From: Hemibagrus wyckioides
Lineage: Eukaryota; Chordata; Actinopteri; Siluriformes; Bagridae
Assembly: GCF_019097595.1 (NCBI RefSeq)
Contig: NC_080714.1
Coordinates: 21,377,259 to 21,441,258, forward strand
Direction of reading: 5' to 3'
DNA: 64,000 nt
Shown: one piece after another, positions 35,621 through 48,265 of the stretch
Layout of the letters: each line of letters begins with the position of its first letter
Position numbering within the stretch: the stretch's first letter is position 1
The notes under the pieces: model-generated
Told to the model about the DNA's origin: nothing
What the model saw: the letters and a program-made list of their open reading frames with translations, nothing else
Database searches by the model: none
Position numbers and translations under genes: made by a program

Positions 35621-36443
35621 GCTATTGTTCTGTATGTACAAAATATGTATCTTATGGCACATAGGGGTTTGACTGTTACCCCAGGTCTTAATCACCCACT
35701 TTACTGAACTTTTGAGTCTTCTTCAGACAGGTGTGCACAGAGCTAGTAATCACTCTGTAAATGACTCTGTTCTGTTAAGATGTGGCCTTTCCTTGATAGA
35801 TTTCTGCTGAGCCTCTCTGTGCTACTTTTGGTTTCAACTGCAAGCTATTGATTGCAAACACAGACACTCTCCAATCAGTGTGTGAGAGCACTATCGTAGT
35901 CATACCGACATTGCAATTTCATTGACCTCGCTTGCATTTAAAAAAAAAGAGAAAGAAACAGTCTGGAATCATCCACCAGGGACCAATTGAATGGCCACTT
36001 CGGGGTGTGTGATTGTGTGTTAGTGAATAAGTGGTGCAAAGTAAAACTATCAAAATAATTATAGTCCTATTATAGAACCAACATGAGGGATTGCAGGCCT
36101 CAATCATTCTTTAGCATGCTTATACCTTCTCTATAATCAGACACTGTGAAAAAACATAAATAAGGATTCTCTTCCTAGATTGGATCGTTCAGGTCTTAAA
36201 TATCGTTTGCATTAAGGCAGCAGTTCTCATAAATATGTGTGCATAAATATATCATTTCATGTGTTCTGTGTTTTTTTAAATGAGTTTTTAAATTAGCAAA
36301 CTAATAGCTATTAAATTACATATTGTAAAATATATTGTGAAGAGCTACACTGAATAAAACATTTTTAAAATACTTTAACAGTATATTTAAATGCCATGTA
36401 CCTTAATTGTATTTTTTTTGTTTATTTATTTTCATTTACTGTA

Positions 36444-36446
<3 letters not shown>

Positions 36447-36528
<82 letters not shown>
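36447..36528 (+). repeat. (ATT)n-(GTT)n compound microsatellite
   Basis: About 14 ATT units switch sharply to 12-13 GTT units at 36491. Confidence 0.95.
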
Positions 36529-39318
36529 GATACAATTTAGTGAGTACCCTATACTTTATAAAGTATTTATACACACTTTACAGATACTTTATAAAGTATG
36601 TATAAAATGTTAACACTAGAATTATGTACGTATTGTCATATAAAATATAATTATACTTTCTTAAACAGACAATTATTTTATAATGGCAAAGCAGTAAATA
36701 TGAAAATATTAAATGATTAATCAGAGTTTGAGATTAGTGAATAGAGTTTGCAAACTGCTATATCATTGGACCAATTATCCTCTTTCTGGAAACATGCCAC
36801 TGTTTTGTGCTGTATGGAATCGGGCTCATTTAGGAAGACATTCAACTTTTTGTGATGACAATAAAGAGACTGTAATGAGTTGTCAAGGATTTGTAATGGA
36901 TGACAGATTTCCTGATGACATTGAAGTTGACTTATTGATGTTTAAATATTTTCATTGAAATGTTGTCAATACTGATTCCCCAACTCTGATTTCCTTTGAG
37001 AGTTGGTTATTTGTTAGTAAGTTGGATTTCCTTTTGGAACATTTTCTTGCTCTTTTTAAGCAAATATATCACATGAAGGAAAGATATATCTCCTGCGCTG
37101 TCTTGTTACTGCCTACTGACATTCATTTCTTACCATCTTCTTTGTCTGACAAGGTCTCTCTGGGTTTATACAACACAGGGCAATTCTCAAAGCAGATACA
37201 GTAGTGGGAAAAGGAAGGACAGGGGCATTAGAACCTCCAGCTAAAAGTGAATGCCCTGAAGGTTACATTTTTCTATATAGTAAGATAAGAACAATTGTAA
37301 AAGAACACCATTTCAGTGTGTAATAGGACCATAAGGACCACAGTTGTTACCTTTGGGGGTGTTCAAAACAGAAAATTCTGACAAGAGCTTCAAATAATGC
37401 TTTGTTAAACTCGTACATGGTTTTTTTTTTCCACTTAGTGTCGAAATACAGACAGTTAATTTACAGCTATGTGGTGCAAATAAAGTTCACACATTGAGTT
37501 GGTTTTAAATTGTCATCATTCTGAGTTGTCCAGCTGTATTACATATTTCCTTAAGTGAAGAAATGGAAATTTAAGTCCCCTGTGAGCAGCAACAGAACAG
37601 ATTGACTTCTGAAACCATTAAAAAGTGTTGGAGTTAGAGGTTTGACAGAGAGCTTGTTTCCTCTTGCATGCCAGCAAACAGTGACAGGGCCGTTAGAGTA
37701 CTGGTTTAAAGAAAAAAGAACCCTGCAGTGGGTTATTAACACTGGTCTTGTGTCCAACCTGGATTGAAACCAATGTCTTTTCTAGTTTTGATCCACTGCT
37801 GCCCTGGTTTTTATTGACGTGACTTAAGGTTGTCTTGATTTGTTGCATTTCCTTACTCTTAAGTTTCTGCCTCCTTCAACTATTGAAATAAGGCTGTGTA
37901 AGATGAAGCATCCTGGGTGGGCACAAGTGGCCCTGGTTCCTGTCACTTGCTTGTTGGACATGGCAGAAGGGGTGAGGTGGAGCTGGTTTATGGCTGTATC
38001 ACTCAGTGTTCACGCAGGGCCAAACAGAAGGCAGGCCGACGAGCTGTAATAAGACCTGCCAAAGGTGGAGTTGGATAATGAGGCACTTCATGCCAGCCCT
38101 GTACCGAGAGAGGTAGGTGAGAAGCAATTAGAGAGAGATGGAGCTGACCACATTCTGTATCTCACTACTGCAGCTATGCTTGATTTATCATTCTCTCAGC
38201 CTCCTGCTTTACTCAACACTCTCTTTTCCTTTTCTTAGCCTCTCTTCCTTTCCATCTTGTCTGTCATGCTTATTTTTCCATATGGCCATCTAACTCTTTT
38301 TTAATGATTCCTGCTCATAATATAACACTTATTTCTTGTCTTTTCCTTTTTTACTCAGATAGATCCACCTGCTTCACTCACAAATCCACCTGTTTCAAAC
38401 CCCTTTACTAGGGTCCTCGTTTCCATACTGTCCCCCCAGCACCATGCTGATGAATAATGTAGTTCACTTATTCAGGCTGCTACATGCCATGAGGGCTGCA
38501 GTCCTCACCAGACATGTCTGCGTAGCTGTGACTTGTATGTAAGCAGGGAAGCTGTTTCTCTCAGTAGCTTCTTCTTTACATGCTGTCCAAACACAGAGGC
38601 CCTGCCACAGATCTCAGAGTCGTGAAGTTGGTTAGTTGTTTGGAATCAAAACTTCCTCCCTCACCTGTACTGATTCTAAATCGGGTATAAACACTTGTCA
38701 CTGGAGTGGAGAAGTCAAGTGCTTGTCTGGAGAGAAGGACAATAAATCAAATGTATAATTGGACTTCTCACAGCTTAAAATATCCTTTTATTGATCTTTT
38801 ACACATTTTGCCCAACAAGTATGAAATGAAAGTCATCAATTTTGCCCAAGGTGCAGCAAAACGGTGCAATCAAAATTCACACAATAACATTTTGGTGCAA
38901 GTAGTTATCATGTCGATATGTCCAGCTTGTCCAGTCTGTGATTTTTGACTGGCAGTGAAAAAATTGGAGCCCGGGGATCTGAACAGAATGACATCAGAAC
39001 CCATTAAGATTTTGGAGGTTGAGGTTTGAAAGAAAGACCTTCTTGCCTGCATATAGTCCTTGAGTGTTTAAGGAGATCACAAATAAGAGTCCACCTCACT
39101 GCAGTAACAAACTGGAAAAAGCAGTACTCACAAGCTAAAGGTTTTATTTAGGTGGTGTGGGGCAAAAACTACATTAAATTTTATATATAACGTAAACATT
39201 TTGTGGTAGTTTAGATTTTGAACTCTAGAAAAGTCTATCAGACAGCCATTTCATCCCGGTCCATCTGAGTTACACTAGCTAATTGTTGTTAGCCTCTTGG
39301 CTCTTGTATACATAAGTG

Positions 39319-39320
<2 letters not shown>

Positions 39321-39371
<51 letters not shown>
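39321..39371 (+). repeat. (TA)n microsatellite
   Basis: About 25 TA units. Confidence 0.95.
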
Positions 39372-39376
<5 letters not shown>

Positions 39377-41790
39377 TTTCCAGCCCTAAGATTATCTCCA
39401 CCCCTAGAACAGCTACTCATCATACATACATGTACAATCATATATATTGTTTAAATAGAGGGGAGTGGGGATTTGGGGGAGGAGCTTGTTTTCGGTGGAC
39501 GGACTAATGTTTTCACAGCAACTTCAGTTGACGAGAAGGCTTTCAAAATCCAAATTTTCTTCAGTCAGCAGGTTAGCTGTAGCAGCTTTCCTCTTTTTCT
39601 TTGTAGTCAGAGCATAGCTGTGCAGTCTTATTTGACTAATAGACTGATAATGTGGTTAGAATGTGCAGTTTAAGGAAAGTTTTTTTGGCCTCACAGTCTG
39701 ACGAATGAACTCCATTTAGTTAGCATCAGGCTTTCTGACTACTGAGTGAGAGCTCGTCTGCACATCTTGTGTTTTGAAACAGAGTTTGTCAGTGGGCATT
39801 GATGGAAACACATCACTTAGTCATGGAGCCAGCTGTTTCATTGCCCTCCGGATGTTTTTATGTCCATTTCGAAGAGAGCCCTGCTGAGATCATCATATCT
39901 GCAGTTGATATAATTTATTGTGTAAAGAGGAATGTTTGTAATGTTCTTTTTTCCCCCCTACACAGCTTTACTTTTGTCATTTTTGTCTATACATTGGGCC
40001 TCATTTATTATTCTTTTAGTAAAGTTGTTTAGAAATTGCTCCTAAATGGCGCAGGACAAAACCGTTCACCCATTCATTAACAGAGTGTTATTTCAACACC
40101 TCGGCCATCTGTGGCTGAATGTCCAGACATAATGTGTTCTCTGGATGGGAAGGACAGAATTAATCTCTCGCCTGCCAGTCATAGTGACATTGATCATTCA
40201 TGGCAAGCTATATGATCATATATGTGGAAGAAGGCAGATAGGGGTTCATTTCCTCTGAGTGATTTTCAGCTGAGCTGTGATTCAGTATGAGCAGAAGTTT
40301 GAAAAAAACATAGCAGCTGGTGTCTTAAAGGAAGCATGTGCTAGCCTTTATCTTCCCTGGTCATGTGATGGGGAGATCTAGTTAGTGTGTGGAATTTGCC
40401 AAATTAGCAAATTGGAGAATAACGGGTAACAACACTAAAATATGATTTTATAGAGCAAACCAAAAAAAAAATCCTGAACTAAAAATCCTATCACCTTTCT
40501 TTCAGTCTCATGGAGAGGTGATAAAAATACATGTCTGGGTGTTCATGGTCCAAGTAAGGGGTCACACTAGGGAGAGTATGATGGACAAGCAGGGAGCATC
40601 GGTCACAGGTGTCAAAAGCAGCAGATGTTCCAGGTCTCATTTTGGACACTTTTCTGGAGTTTGCCATGCTCCTGTTGTCCCCTCTAAGCGCCTGTACTAT
40701 ATTTAACAACGCTGGCTTAATTAATAGCCTTCTATTAATAACATCAAGATCAGTTCACAATCCTCCCCTTCCATTTTTCTTCCATTCGCTTTTTCTCTAC
40801 AAGCTCCCTCTAGCCCCTCAGCCATTTCCCATGCATTATTGATGAGGCAAATGTCTCAGTCTCTCAAAGAACTTTACCAGAAGTACTTTCTCACTCACGC
40901 TCACGCTCTGCTTCTGTCTTTCACTCATCATCTTTTCCCTTTTTCCCAGAGCTTAGAGCATGCCTCCTGCATCATGAGGAGAGCTAACAAAAGTTCTGCG
41001 AATAACAGAGCATGTCTGCAGCACGCCAGGAAATTTGTGTGGAATCCTATTCATCATGGAACAAAGTGCACTGAATGCAAGCCACTTGCGCCAGAAACGT
41101 GATCCAGCAGCATCAATTGAGATCCAAATTTAGATCCTCAAACTCCTCTATGAGTCACAAGTTTAAGAAGTATCTAAAATATATCCTGTGACTCACTGGT
41201 TGTTGGCAGAGTTTAAAACGCAATGCCTTGCTATTTGACAGAGCAGCAGAAATGAATACGATTAAGCTACTTTCTGATGTTATACCGCATCACTGAATAC
41301 GTTACGTGAGAAGATGAAACGTTTTTATACACACGTTAATGCAACTCTAATCATTTAAGATAACATATACCATGGAGCTTGTTGAGGGCTTGATTCTGGA
41401 TTGCTCAGAAACCGTTTATTAATTTTCTATATTTCTATATTACTCTACTCATTATCATGTTATCATTTCCATATCGTACAAAGGCATGTGTAGGATGAAC
41501 CATTCAAGGAAACAGATTAGAAAATGATAGTGAGAAGACTTTTATGGAAAATTTCGGAAGGACTCTCCAGTGTGGTGGCAAGTCTGCACTCTGACTTGAA
41601 ATAATTAACAAACTACACACGGACACAACGGTGCAAGTGAAAGCAAAGAGATAAGAAAGGATTTTTTTATTTTGCCACAGCGAAAGGCATCTCAAACACA
41701 GTGCAACAAAATTACACAGCGGAGAGGCAAAGCCCTCTTTCACGGGTCCCCCTTATATAGAACTTTTAGGTGCATCCTAAACCAAATGTA

Positions 41791-43027
41791 CACTATATTG
41801 CCAAAAGTATTCGCTCACCTGCCTTGACTCGCATATGAACTTAAGTGACATCCCATTCCTAATTCAATATGACGTCGGTCCACCCTTTGCAGCTATAACA
41901 GCTTCAACTCTTCTGGGAAGGCTGTCCACAAGGTTTAGGAGTGTGTTTATGGGAATTTTTGACCATTCTTCCAGAAGCGCATTTGTGAGGTCACACACTG
42001 ATGTTGGACGAGAAGGTCTGGCTCTCAGTCTCCGCTCTAATTCATCCCAAAGGTGTTCTATCGGGTTGAGGTCAGGACTCTGTGCAGGCCAGTCAAGTTC
42101 CTCCACACCAGACTCTGTCATCCATGTCTTTATGGACCTTGCTTTGTGCACTGGTGCACAGTCATGTTGGAAGAGGAAGGGGCCAGCTCCAAAGTTCCCA
42201 CAAAGTTGGGAGCATGGAATTGTCCAAAATGTCTTGGTATGCTGAAGCATTCAGAGTTCCTTTCACTGGAACTAAGGGGCCAAGCCCAGCTCCTGAAAAA
42301 CAACCCCACACCATAATCCCCCCTCCACCAAACTTTACACTTGGCACAATGCAGTCAGACAAGTACCGTTCTCCTGGCAACCGCCAAACCCAGACTCGAC
42401 CATCAGATTGCCAGATGGAGAAGCGCGATTCGTCACTCCAGAGAACGCGTCTCCACTGCTCTAGAGTCCAGTGGCGGCGTGCTTTACACCACTGCATCCG
42501 ACGCTTTGCATTGCACTTGGTGATGTATGGCTTGGATGCAGCTGCTCGGCCATGGAAACCCATTCCATGAAGCTCTCTGCGCACTGTTCTTGAGCTAATC
42601 TGAAGGCCACATGAAGTTTGGAGGTCTGTAGTGATTGACTCTGCAGAAAGTTGGCGACCTCTTTGCACTATGCGCCTCAGCATCCGCTGACCCCGCTCCG
42701 TCAGTTTACGTGGCCTACCACTTCGTGGCTGAGTTGCTGTCATTCCCAAACACTTCCACGTTCTTATAATACAGCTGACAGTTGACTGTGGAATATTTAG
42801 GAGCGAGGAAATTTCACGACTGGATTTGTTGCACAGGTGGCATCCTATCACAGTTCCACGCTGGAATTCACTGAGCTCCTGAGAGCGACCCATTCTTTCA
42901 CAAATGTTTGTAAAAACAGTCTGCATGCCTAGGTGCTTGATTTTATACACCTGTGGCCATGGAAGTGATTGGAACACCTGATTCTGATTATTTGGATGGG
43001 TGAGCGAATACTTTTGGCAATATAGTG
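41791..43027 (-). mobile_element. Tc1-like DNA transposon, copy 2, frameshifted
   Basis: This is the same family as copy 1, inverted relative to it, and 1237 bp long. The 29-bp terminal repeats are identical at both ends and the flanking TA pairs are at 41789-41790 and 43028-43029. The 11-bp shortfall against copies 1 and 3 is fully explained by a 2-bp loss inside the transposase (between 42193 and 42194) and a 9-bp loss just after its stop codon (near 41862). With intact ends it could still be mobilised in trans by a related transposase, but it cannot make its own. Confidence 0.93.
41864..42893 (-). pseudogene. Tc1-like transposase, broken by a 2-bp deletion
   Basis: Translation from the ATG at 42893-42891 matches the intact copies through about residue 233 (LPTLWE). 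Two bases are missing there: the intact copies read GGGAACAGTTTGG and this one reads GGGAACTTTGG. Downstream, the other frame resumes the family sequence from [16 protein letters not shown] to the normal stop at 41864. The first catalytic Asp is therefore in one frame and the second Asp and the Glu are in another, so no complete DDE domain can be made. Other differences from the majority are T51M, R78Q, A88T and D265E. The first three are CpG transitions. The damage is otherwise slight, which suggests recent inactivation. Confidence 0.93.
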
Positions 43028-43029
43028 TA

Positions 43030-44802
43030 TACGTGACCAACAGCATGAAACTCTTGTAGAATGGTACATCTCATCTCCATAAAAGGAGTTATAGCATATA
43101 GAAAGACAAGATATACGATGTTCTTGCATTCCACGAGTAGAGTCGCTCCTGGTACTGACAGCCACCTGGTTAACATCTTCCTTTCCCCACACACACCAAC
43201 GTTCCTAAAGAGTTACTTATTCATTTATGTTAAAATTTCTACTACACCAGGTAAAGCCATAATTTTATGTTTATCAACCTAAGAAAGTCTCAAGACAGAC
43301 ATGTTCAATTTTCGGCCATATTGACGTCAATAGAAAAAAAAAAATGGTGGTAAAGCATTACACCTCCCCGTCTCTGATGATTTTCCTATAACAGCACGAC
43401 CGGTCATGTTTTATTCATTAGCTAAATTGAATCTATTAATGAAACGGGGGAAAACAATTATCACACTGCTTTTACACTCTACTTATTTACCTCTGTACAA
43501 AAAATGGAACACTTGAACAGAAGCATGCAGCGTAATCTGAGTGAGGAAAAAAAAGTTTCACACTGTGAAAATGAATGGCTGTTACAGGAGCCCTGATGTC
43601 GCTTGTCATTGAAAAACTGTGCAAGCAAATTGCTAAGTTATAAACAAGGCACCCTGTGCACTAGACTTTTTGATTGGAAACTGTCACTGCATTCAAATAT
43701 AAATTAGTTCAAGCTAGAACTAACTCTTGGTGAAGCTCAATGGAAAGAGAAAGGTGCATAGCTACACAACCTCCACATGAAGTATACTTATAGTGAAAAA
43801 TATTGCTGGCATAATACATTACGTTTAATCTTTTTTTTTTCTGTGGAATGGATCATAATTTGATTTGAAGAACTGTTTTCTTTTATTCATCTATAAAATT
43901 AGGATCAGTTATCTTGTATTATTTTCCTCAGTGTTAAGCAAACTACTTGCTTTATTCTGATTCATTTTCCTTGACGAGTTTTATATAACTGTATATAATG
44001 TAAATCTAAAGAGTTTACAGTCAAAGCCTTAGATCAGCCTCATACACTCTTCTTGTGGCTCATGGAGCATCTGCTACCTTTCTACTCTTATCTGTCACAA
44101 GTTTCAGTATTCTAAAGCCTGCAATTTGATACACTCTTGCTTACAACAGTTTCCAACACTTTGAACACAGTGAAGAAAAAGACATGTCAAGACACAATGT
44201 AATCACATGGCATCCTGTCTTTATAAGTTATGACAAAGTAATCATGGTTGGCGGATTTGTTACAAATTCCCAAGCAGCGTGGTTTAGATTTATTTATATA
44301 TATTTACATTTTCAGATTTGGAGGAGATCCTTAGCAACATTATATGCTTTTGTAGTCTCTAACAAAAACATATCTGCCTGCTATCAAAAAGATGCAAGTA
44401 CAGAGAATTTATTGTTAAGTCCAAAGAAAGCAACAAACAGTGAAAACAAGGACCAAGAACATGAACTATGGGTACAAGGCTAGAAGCATACTGACTATAA
44501 GCCAGACCATGGCAAACAACATCAGAAGCCTGACAATGAGACACTGACTGAAACAGTGGTGCTAACAAGGCATAACAAGGCAGTTTAGAGTGATCAGGGA
44601 ACATGTGACAAGATCATGTAACATGCAGTGGCATGATGATGATGAGTTTTGTTTCGGTGCATCCTAAATTACATCCTTATACATAATTTTAATGAATAAA
44701 TAGTGAAGGTTAGGTGTTCACACTGGAAAATTCCAAAAAGAATAAGAAGCCACACCATGCACTTATTCAACTGAATTTGGGATAAAATTATGGAATCTTA
44801 AT

Positions 44803-44804
<2 letters not shown>
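43030..44804. other. Unassigned; possible retroelement remnant at 44390-44640
   Basis: The A-rich, AAC/AAG-rich text at 44390-44640 may belong to the same old LTR-like element as the repeat pair to its right. The remainder is unassigned. Confidence 0.3.

Positions 44805-44855
<51 letters not shown>
44805..44855 (+). repeat. (TA)n microsatellite
   Basis: About 25 TA units immediately upstream of the left copy of the 44.9/46.3 kb repeat pair. Confidence 0.95.
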
Positions 44856-44858
<3 letters not shown>

Positions 44859-44894
44859 AACTGTATATTTAAAATAAATCATGAGATCAAAGCA

Positions 44895-45125
44895 TGACAC
44901 AAGGCTCTTATGAGATGTGCTTATATACTGTGGCAGTGATGGTGATTATGTATGGGATTAGTAATCAGGTGAACTTGAGTGTGTTGGATCCATAATGAGA
45001 GCATTTGAAGGCAGAGGTGAATTCTGGGAAATTGAGTCCAACACCATATTCAGCATTGGCATTTCATTTGATTTTAACTCATCAAATTCAGATTCACTAG
45101 TGATCATTTTCTGACTGCTGACAAA
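44895..45125 (+). repeat. Degenerate direct repeat, left copy (LTR-like)
   Basis: It shares ordered blocks with 46265-46555: GATTAGTAATCAGGTGAACTTGAG, GGATCC, AGGCAGAGGTGAATTCTGGGAAATTGAGTC, ATTCAGCATTGGCAT. The AT-rich (TA)n array at 44805-44855 lies just upstream. Confidence 0.55.
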
Positions 45126-46264
45126 ATCAGAATCTGTGTGAATGTTGGATACTTCATGCACTCACAACTTTTCTTGAGCAGGGCAGAGCAACCAGGCAGG
45201 TGCTGAAAAAAATTCAAGGTGGTAGATGACACCATGGTGGACAAGACATCTTACAAATGTCTTTTAAATGAATCTACACTGTGTGATTTATTTTTGAACA
45301 TTTAAAGAAATTCATAGTATGCTGCTAAAGCTAGCAGCGTTGCATTATTGGTGTTTGTTAACACAAAAATTCCTTGCTTGCCCTCGATATCATCCACAGC
45401 ACATTGATGCATTTCTGTCTTCACATAACAAACAACACATATCACAGATTTGCACTGTGAGTCAAATAAAATCTAGCATACACTGTAGTTCTCGGCTAAA
45501 TTTAGTGTGGAACAGTACCAGGCTCTTTAGCCAGAGCAGGAAGCCTGACTAGCGCGAGTCTCCCAGCTGAATCCACCTGACTGTTTAATTACCCAATTGT
45601 GCCTGCGATGATTCAGTTGCTGAAGTAACATCATCAATCAAATACAGAAAAAGTAAAACTGTGATGAATATTCAAGTTCTGCTCCTGTGGCAATACCTGA
45701 AAACTTGTAATCTTGCTTAAACAGAAGTGTTAGCCAGGAGGAAGGTAAAAGGCCCAGTAATGGGAACACTATGCCTGGATTAAGAGGCATTATATTGGAT
45801 ATCAGTGCCACATCCATGTATTGGGTATGTGAAGGAAGTTTGTCTGATTTAGCCATGGCAGCCACACATACACTGACAGATGGCCCCAGTGGGCACTTAG
45901 GAGCTCCTAAATTGTTTGTTTCAGGGAAAATAAGCCGGACCAGATTGGGTGGATCCAAGAAAAAGAAAAAAAAAACCTTTATATCTAATTGCACTATAAA
46001 GGAAAGTGAACAAGCTCCACCACCTCTGGGGGTCCTTTGAGAAAGCTTACAGCAAAATGTTCTCTCCATCAGCCACCTAGCAATTTTCCCTTTAAGGGCA
46101 AAACAAGGTAGAGAAATAAAAAAAACAGCATGTATTACTGGATTGTAACACTGGCTGGAAATGTTTCTGTCTTTTCTGCTTAATCCCATTTTAATCCTAT
46201 TTAAGTACAGTTGCCAGAAATAGTTTAGAATGAACATTTTAATGCACCGCATATTTAAAACAAA

Positions 46265-46555
46265 CCATAAGAACAAAGTCTCTTAGCTCTGAGATGAGCT
46301 TTTTTTTTTTTTTTTTTTTGCTGTGCTGGGATTAGTGTTCCAGGTGGCTGTGATTAGTAATCAGGTCAACTAGAGCGTGTGAACTGGGAGCTGGATCCGT
46401 CGTGGCTTCCTTTGTAGGCAGAGGTGCATCCTGGGGAAATGGAGTCAACAAAAAATTCAGCATTGTCATGCTGAATCAGAATACAGTTTCACTAATCATC
46501 ATTTCTGGACTGGTGATTGTCTGAAATGACAAAGACTGAATCAGAATTTTCAACT
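46265..46555 (+). repeat. Degenerate direct repeat, right copy (LTR-like)
   Basis: The blocks GATTAGTAATCAGGTCAACTAGAG, GGATCC, AGGCAGAGGTGCATCCTGGGGAAATGGAGTC and ATTCAGCATTGTCAT match the left copy. A run of 20 T (46300-46319) interrupts it. Confidence 0.55.
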
Positions 46556-47999
46556 TGAATCCGAATTTAATGGGCAAAATTTGTCGTGACTCATTTTTAT
46601 CACAGTACAAAAATAAAATTTGCACCATATTAATGTTATTAATATTAATCTGTTTTTATTTTTACTTACCTACTAGGGGCAAGATATTCAAAGAAAAGTT
46701 ACCAAAAAAAATGGTTAGTTTTTATCCACCTAAATGTTTATATATCAGAGTAAATGCTGATATCTAAACCCAAGTGCTTGTTCTGAATCATCTACAATCT
46801 TAAAACCACTAAAAATCTGTGTAAGGTTATTCGAGGTAAAAAAAAATCTCGCGTCTCAAAATCCGTAAATCGGTAAAAACATCTGAGGCTGAAAGCAGCC
46901 AGTGTCCTGACTAATTTTAAAATAATTCATTCATTTATACTGATTGAAAATGTCTGATAAGCCGGTTTCCATTCCGTCTGCAGAATGGAACACTAGTGTA
47001 CTGGTAAAAAGGCTTAAATACTTTCAAACTTTAAAATTATGGAATACAAACAACAATGAAATCAATTCAACTTCATGCTTAATTTAAAAAAAAAAAAAAG
47101 TTGCATCATGGGTAAAGGAGGGGGTTGTTTTTCTGCACCTGTACGAATTGAACATCTCTAAACTTCGGTATGATGTAAAACAAGAAATACAAACTGCTAA
47201 ACCATGACATTTAGTATTTTTATAGATACTTCTCACATGCCAATGCAATTACAGGACAATCAGCCGTATCGGGAGCCTTTCTCCTGATAAACAAGTCGGA
47301 CGGCATTTGGCTGGGAGCGTGGGTGAAAATTTAATTGAAGGGAGCCGTAAAACAATGATGCGGAAGGCTGAATATTAACCGGGACCACAGGCTTCATAAT
47401 CACTGTTATCATCTTGCAACGACACAGCTATTCGCTTATTAGTAATGCCTCATGAAGTTCTCAATCAATATGCAGATGAGTGATGCTTTGAATTGCACCA
47501 CTTCATTTCTAGTCTACCGTTATGGCTTTGTGAGACAAGATCAGAAGAGTTAGAAGAATTTTTTTTCAGCAGCTGAGATTTCCTCATCCAAGCTTTTCTA
47601 TCACTCCCTTCATTATGCGACTTTGCTGTCATTTCTGCTTTCAAAAATCCATGGAAGCGCTTCATAACAGCTGCAAAACCAGAATTCAGTGGCGACTGGG
47701 TCTAATTGACTTGAGGAAGGCTGAAGGGATGAAAATAATCTTTGTACGTTTATTAAACTAACTTAAGTTAGCCAAGAACCACACTTAGCAGAGTAGTTAG
47801 GATCTAGATGTAGAATTTTATTGAATTAAATTAGCAAACATCAAACCTACAAGGAGAATTCAACAGATTGCAGGATAATAGTCAAGGAGAAGACAAAAAG
47901 AAAAACATAGCTTAGAATAGCACAATGTGATTTAAATGAACCAGTAACTGGGGAAGAGCAAAGGATAAGCATTCAGGAAATGATGACCTCTGTTGGAAA
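46556..47999. other. Unique sequence with the strongest conserved-element-like block
   Basis: 47240-47470 stands out: it is non-repetitive and GC-balanced, with TAATTGAAGG, ATTAGTAATGCC and CCGGGACCACAGG cores and no frame. I infer a candidate regulatory element only. Confidence 0.35.
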
Positions 48000-48265
48000 G
48001 GAGGGGCAATATCCTGGACATTTTCAAAGGGGAAGGAAATAAAAAACATTCTGTGAGTGGTAACTGTGCAGGTGGAAACACTTTGTTGTTGAGCGAGGTT
48101 AGAGAAAAATGACCAGACAGATCTGTACAGGATTTAAAATAGCCACTCTTTACAAACATGCTGAGCAGAAAAGCATCCCACATCGCATCTTGAGGTGGAT
48201 GAGTGGCAGCAGGAAAAGATCACATCGAGTTCCACTCCTGTAGGAGTCTGAAGCTTTAATAAGAT
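48000..48265 (+). mobile_element. Decayed Tc1-like relic, internal fragment
   Basis: The segment GGAAACACTTTGTTGTTGAGCGAGGTTAGAGAAAAATGACCAGACAG...CACTCTTTACAAACATGCTGAGCAGAAAAGCATCCC aligns with 17215-17330. It extends further into the gene (GATCACATCGAGTTCCACTCCTGTAGG). It is a partial copy of the DNA-binding domain region with no intact frame. Confidence 0.7.

Larger units (their letters stand above)
35621..41788. other. Unassigned apart from listed microsatellites
   Basis: No exon, RNA gene or transposon was recognised. 40080-40270 is a complex block. All open frames are short and lack family motifs. Confidence 0.4.

Noticed and set aside
45638..46276. A 212-codon minus-strand open frame
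   Set aside because: No recognisable domain. It contains a Phe run from an A-rich tract, has no splice or promoter context, and overlaps the degenerate repeat pair. Probably chance, though it is the longest frame outside transposons and low-complexity sequence.
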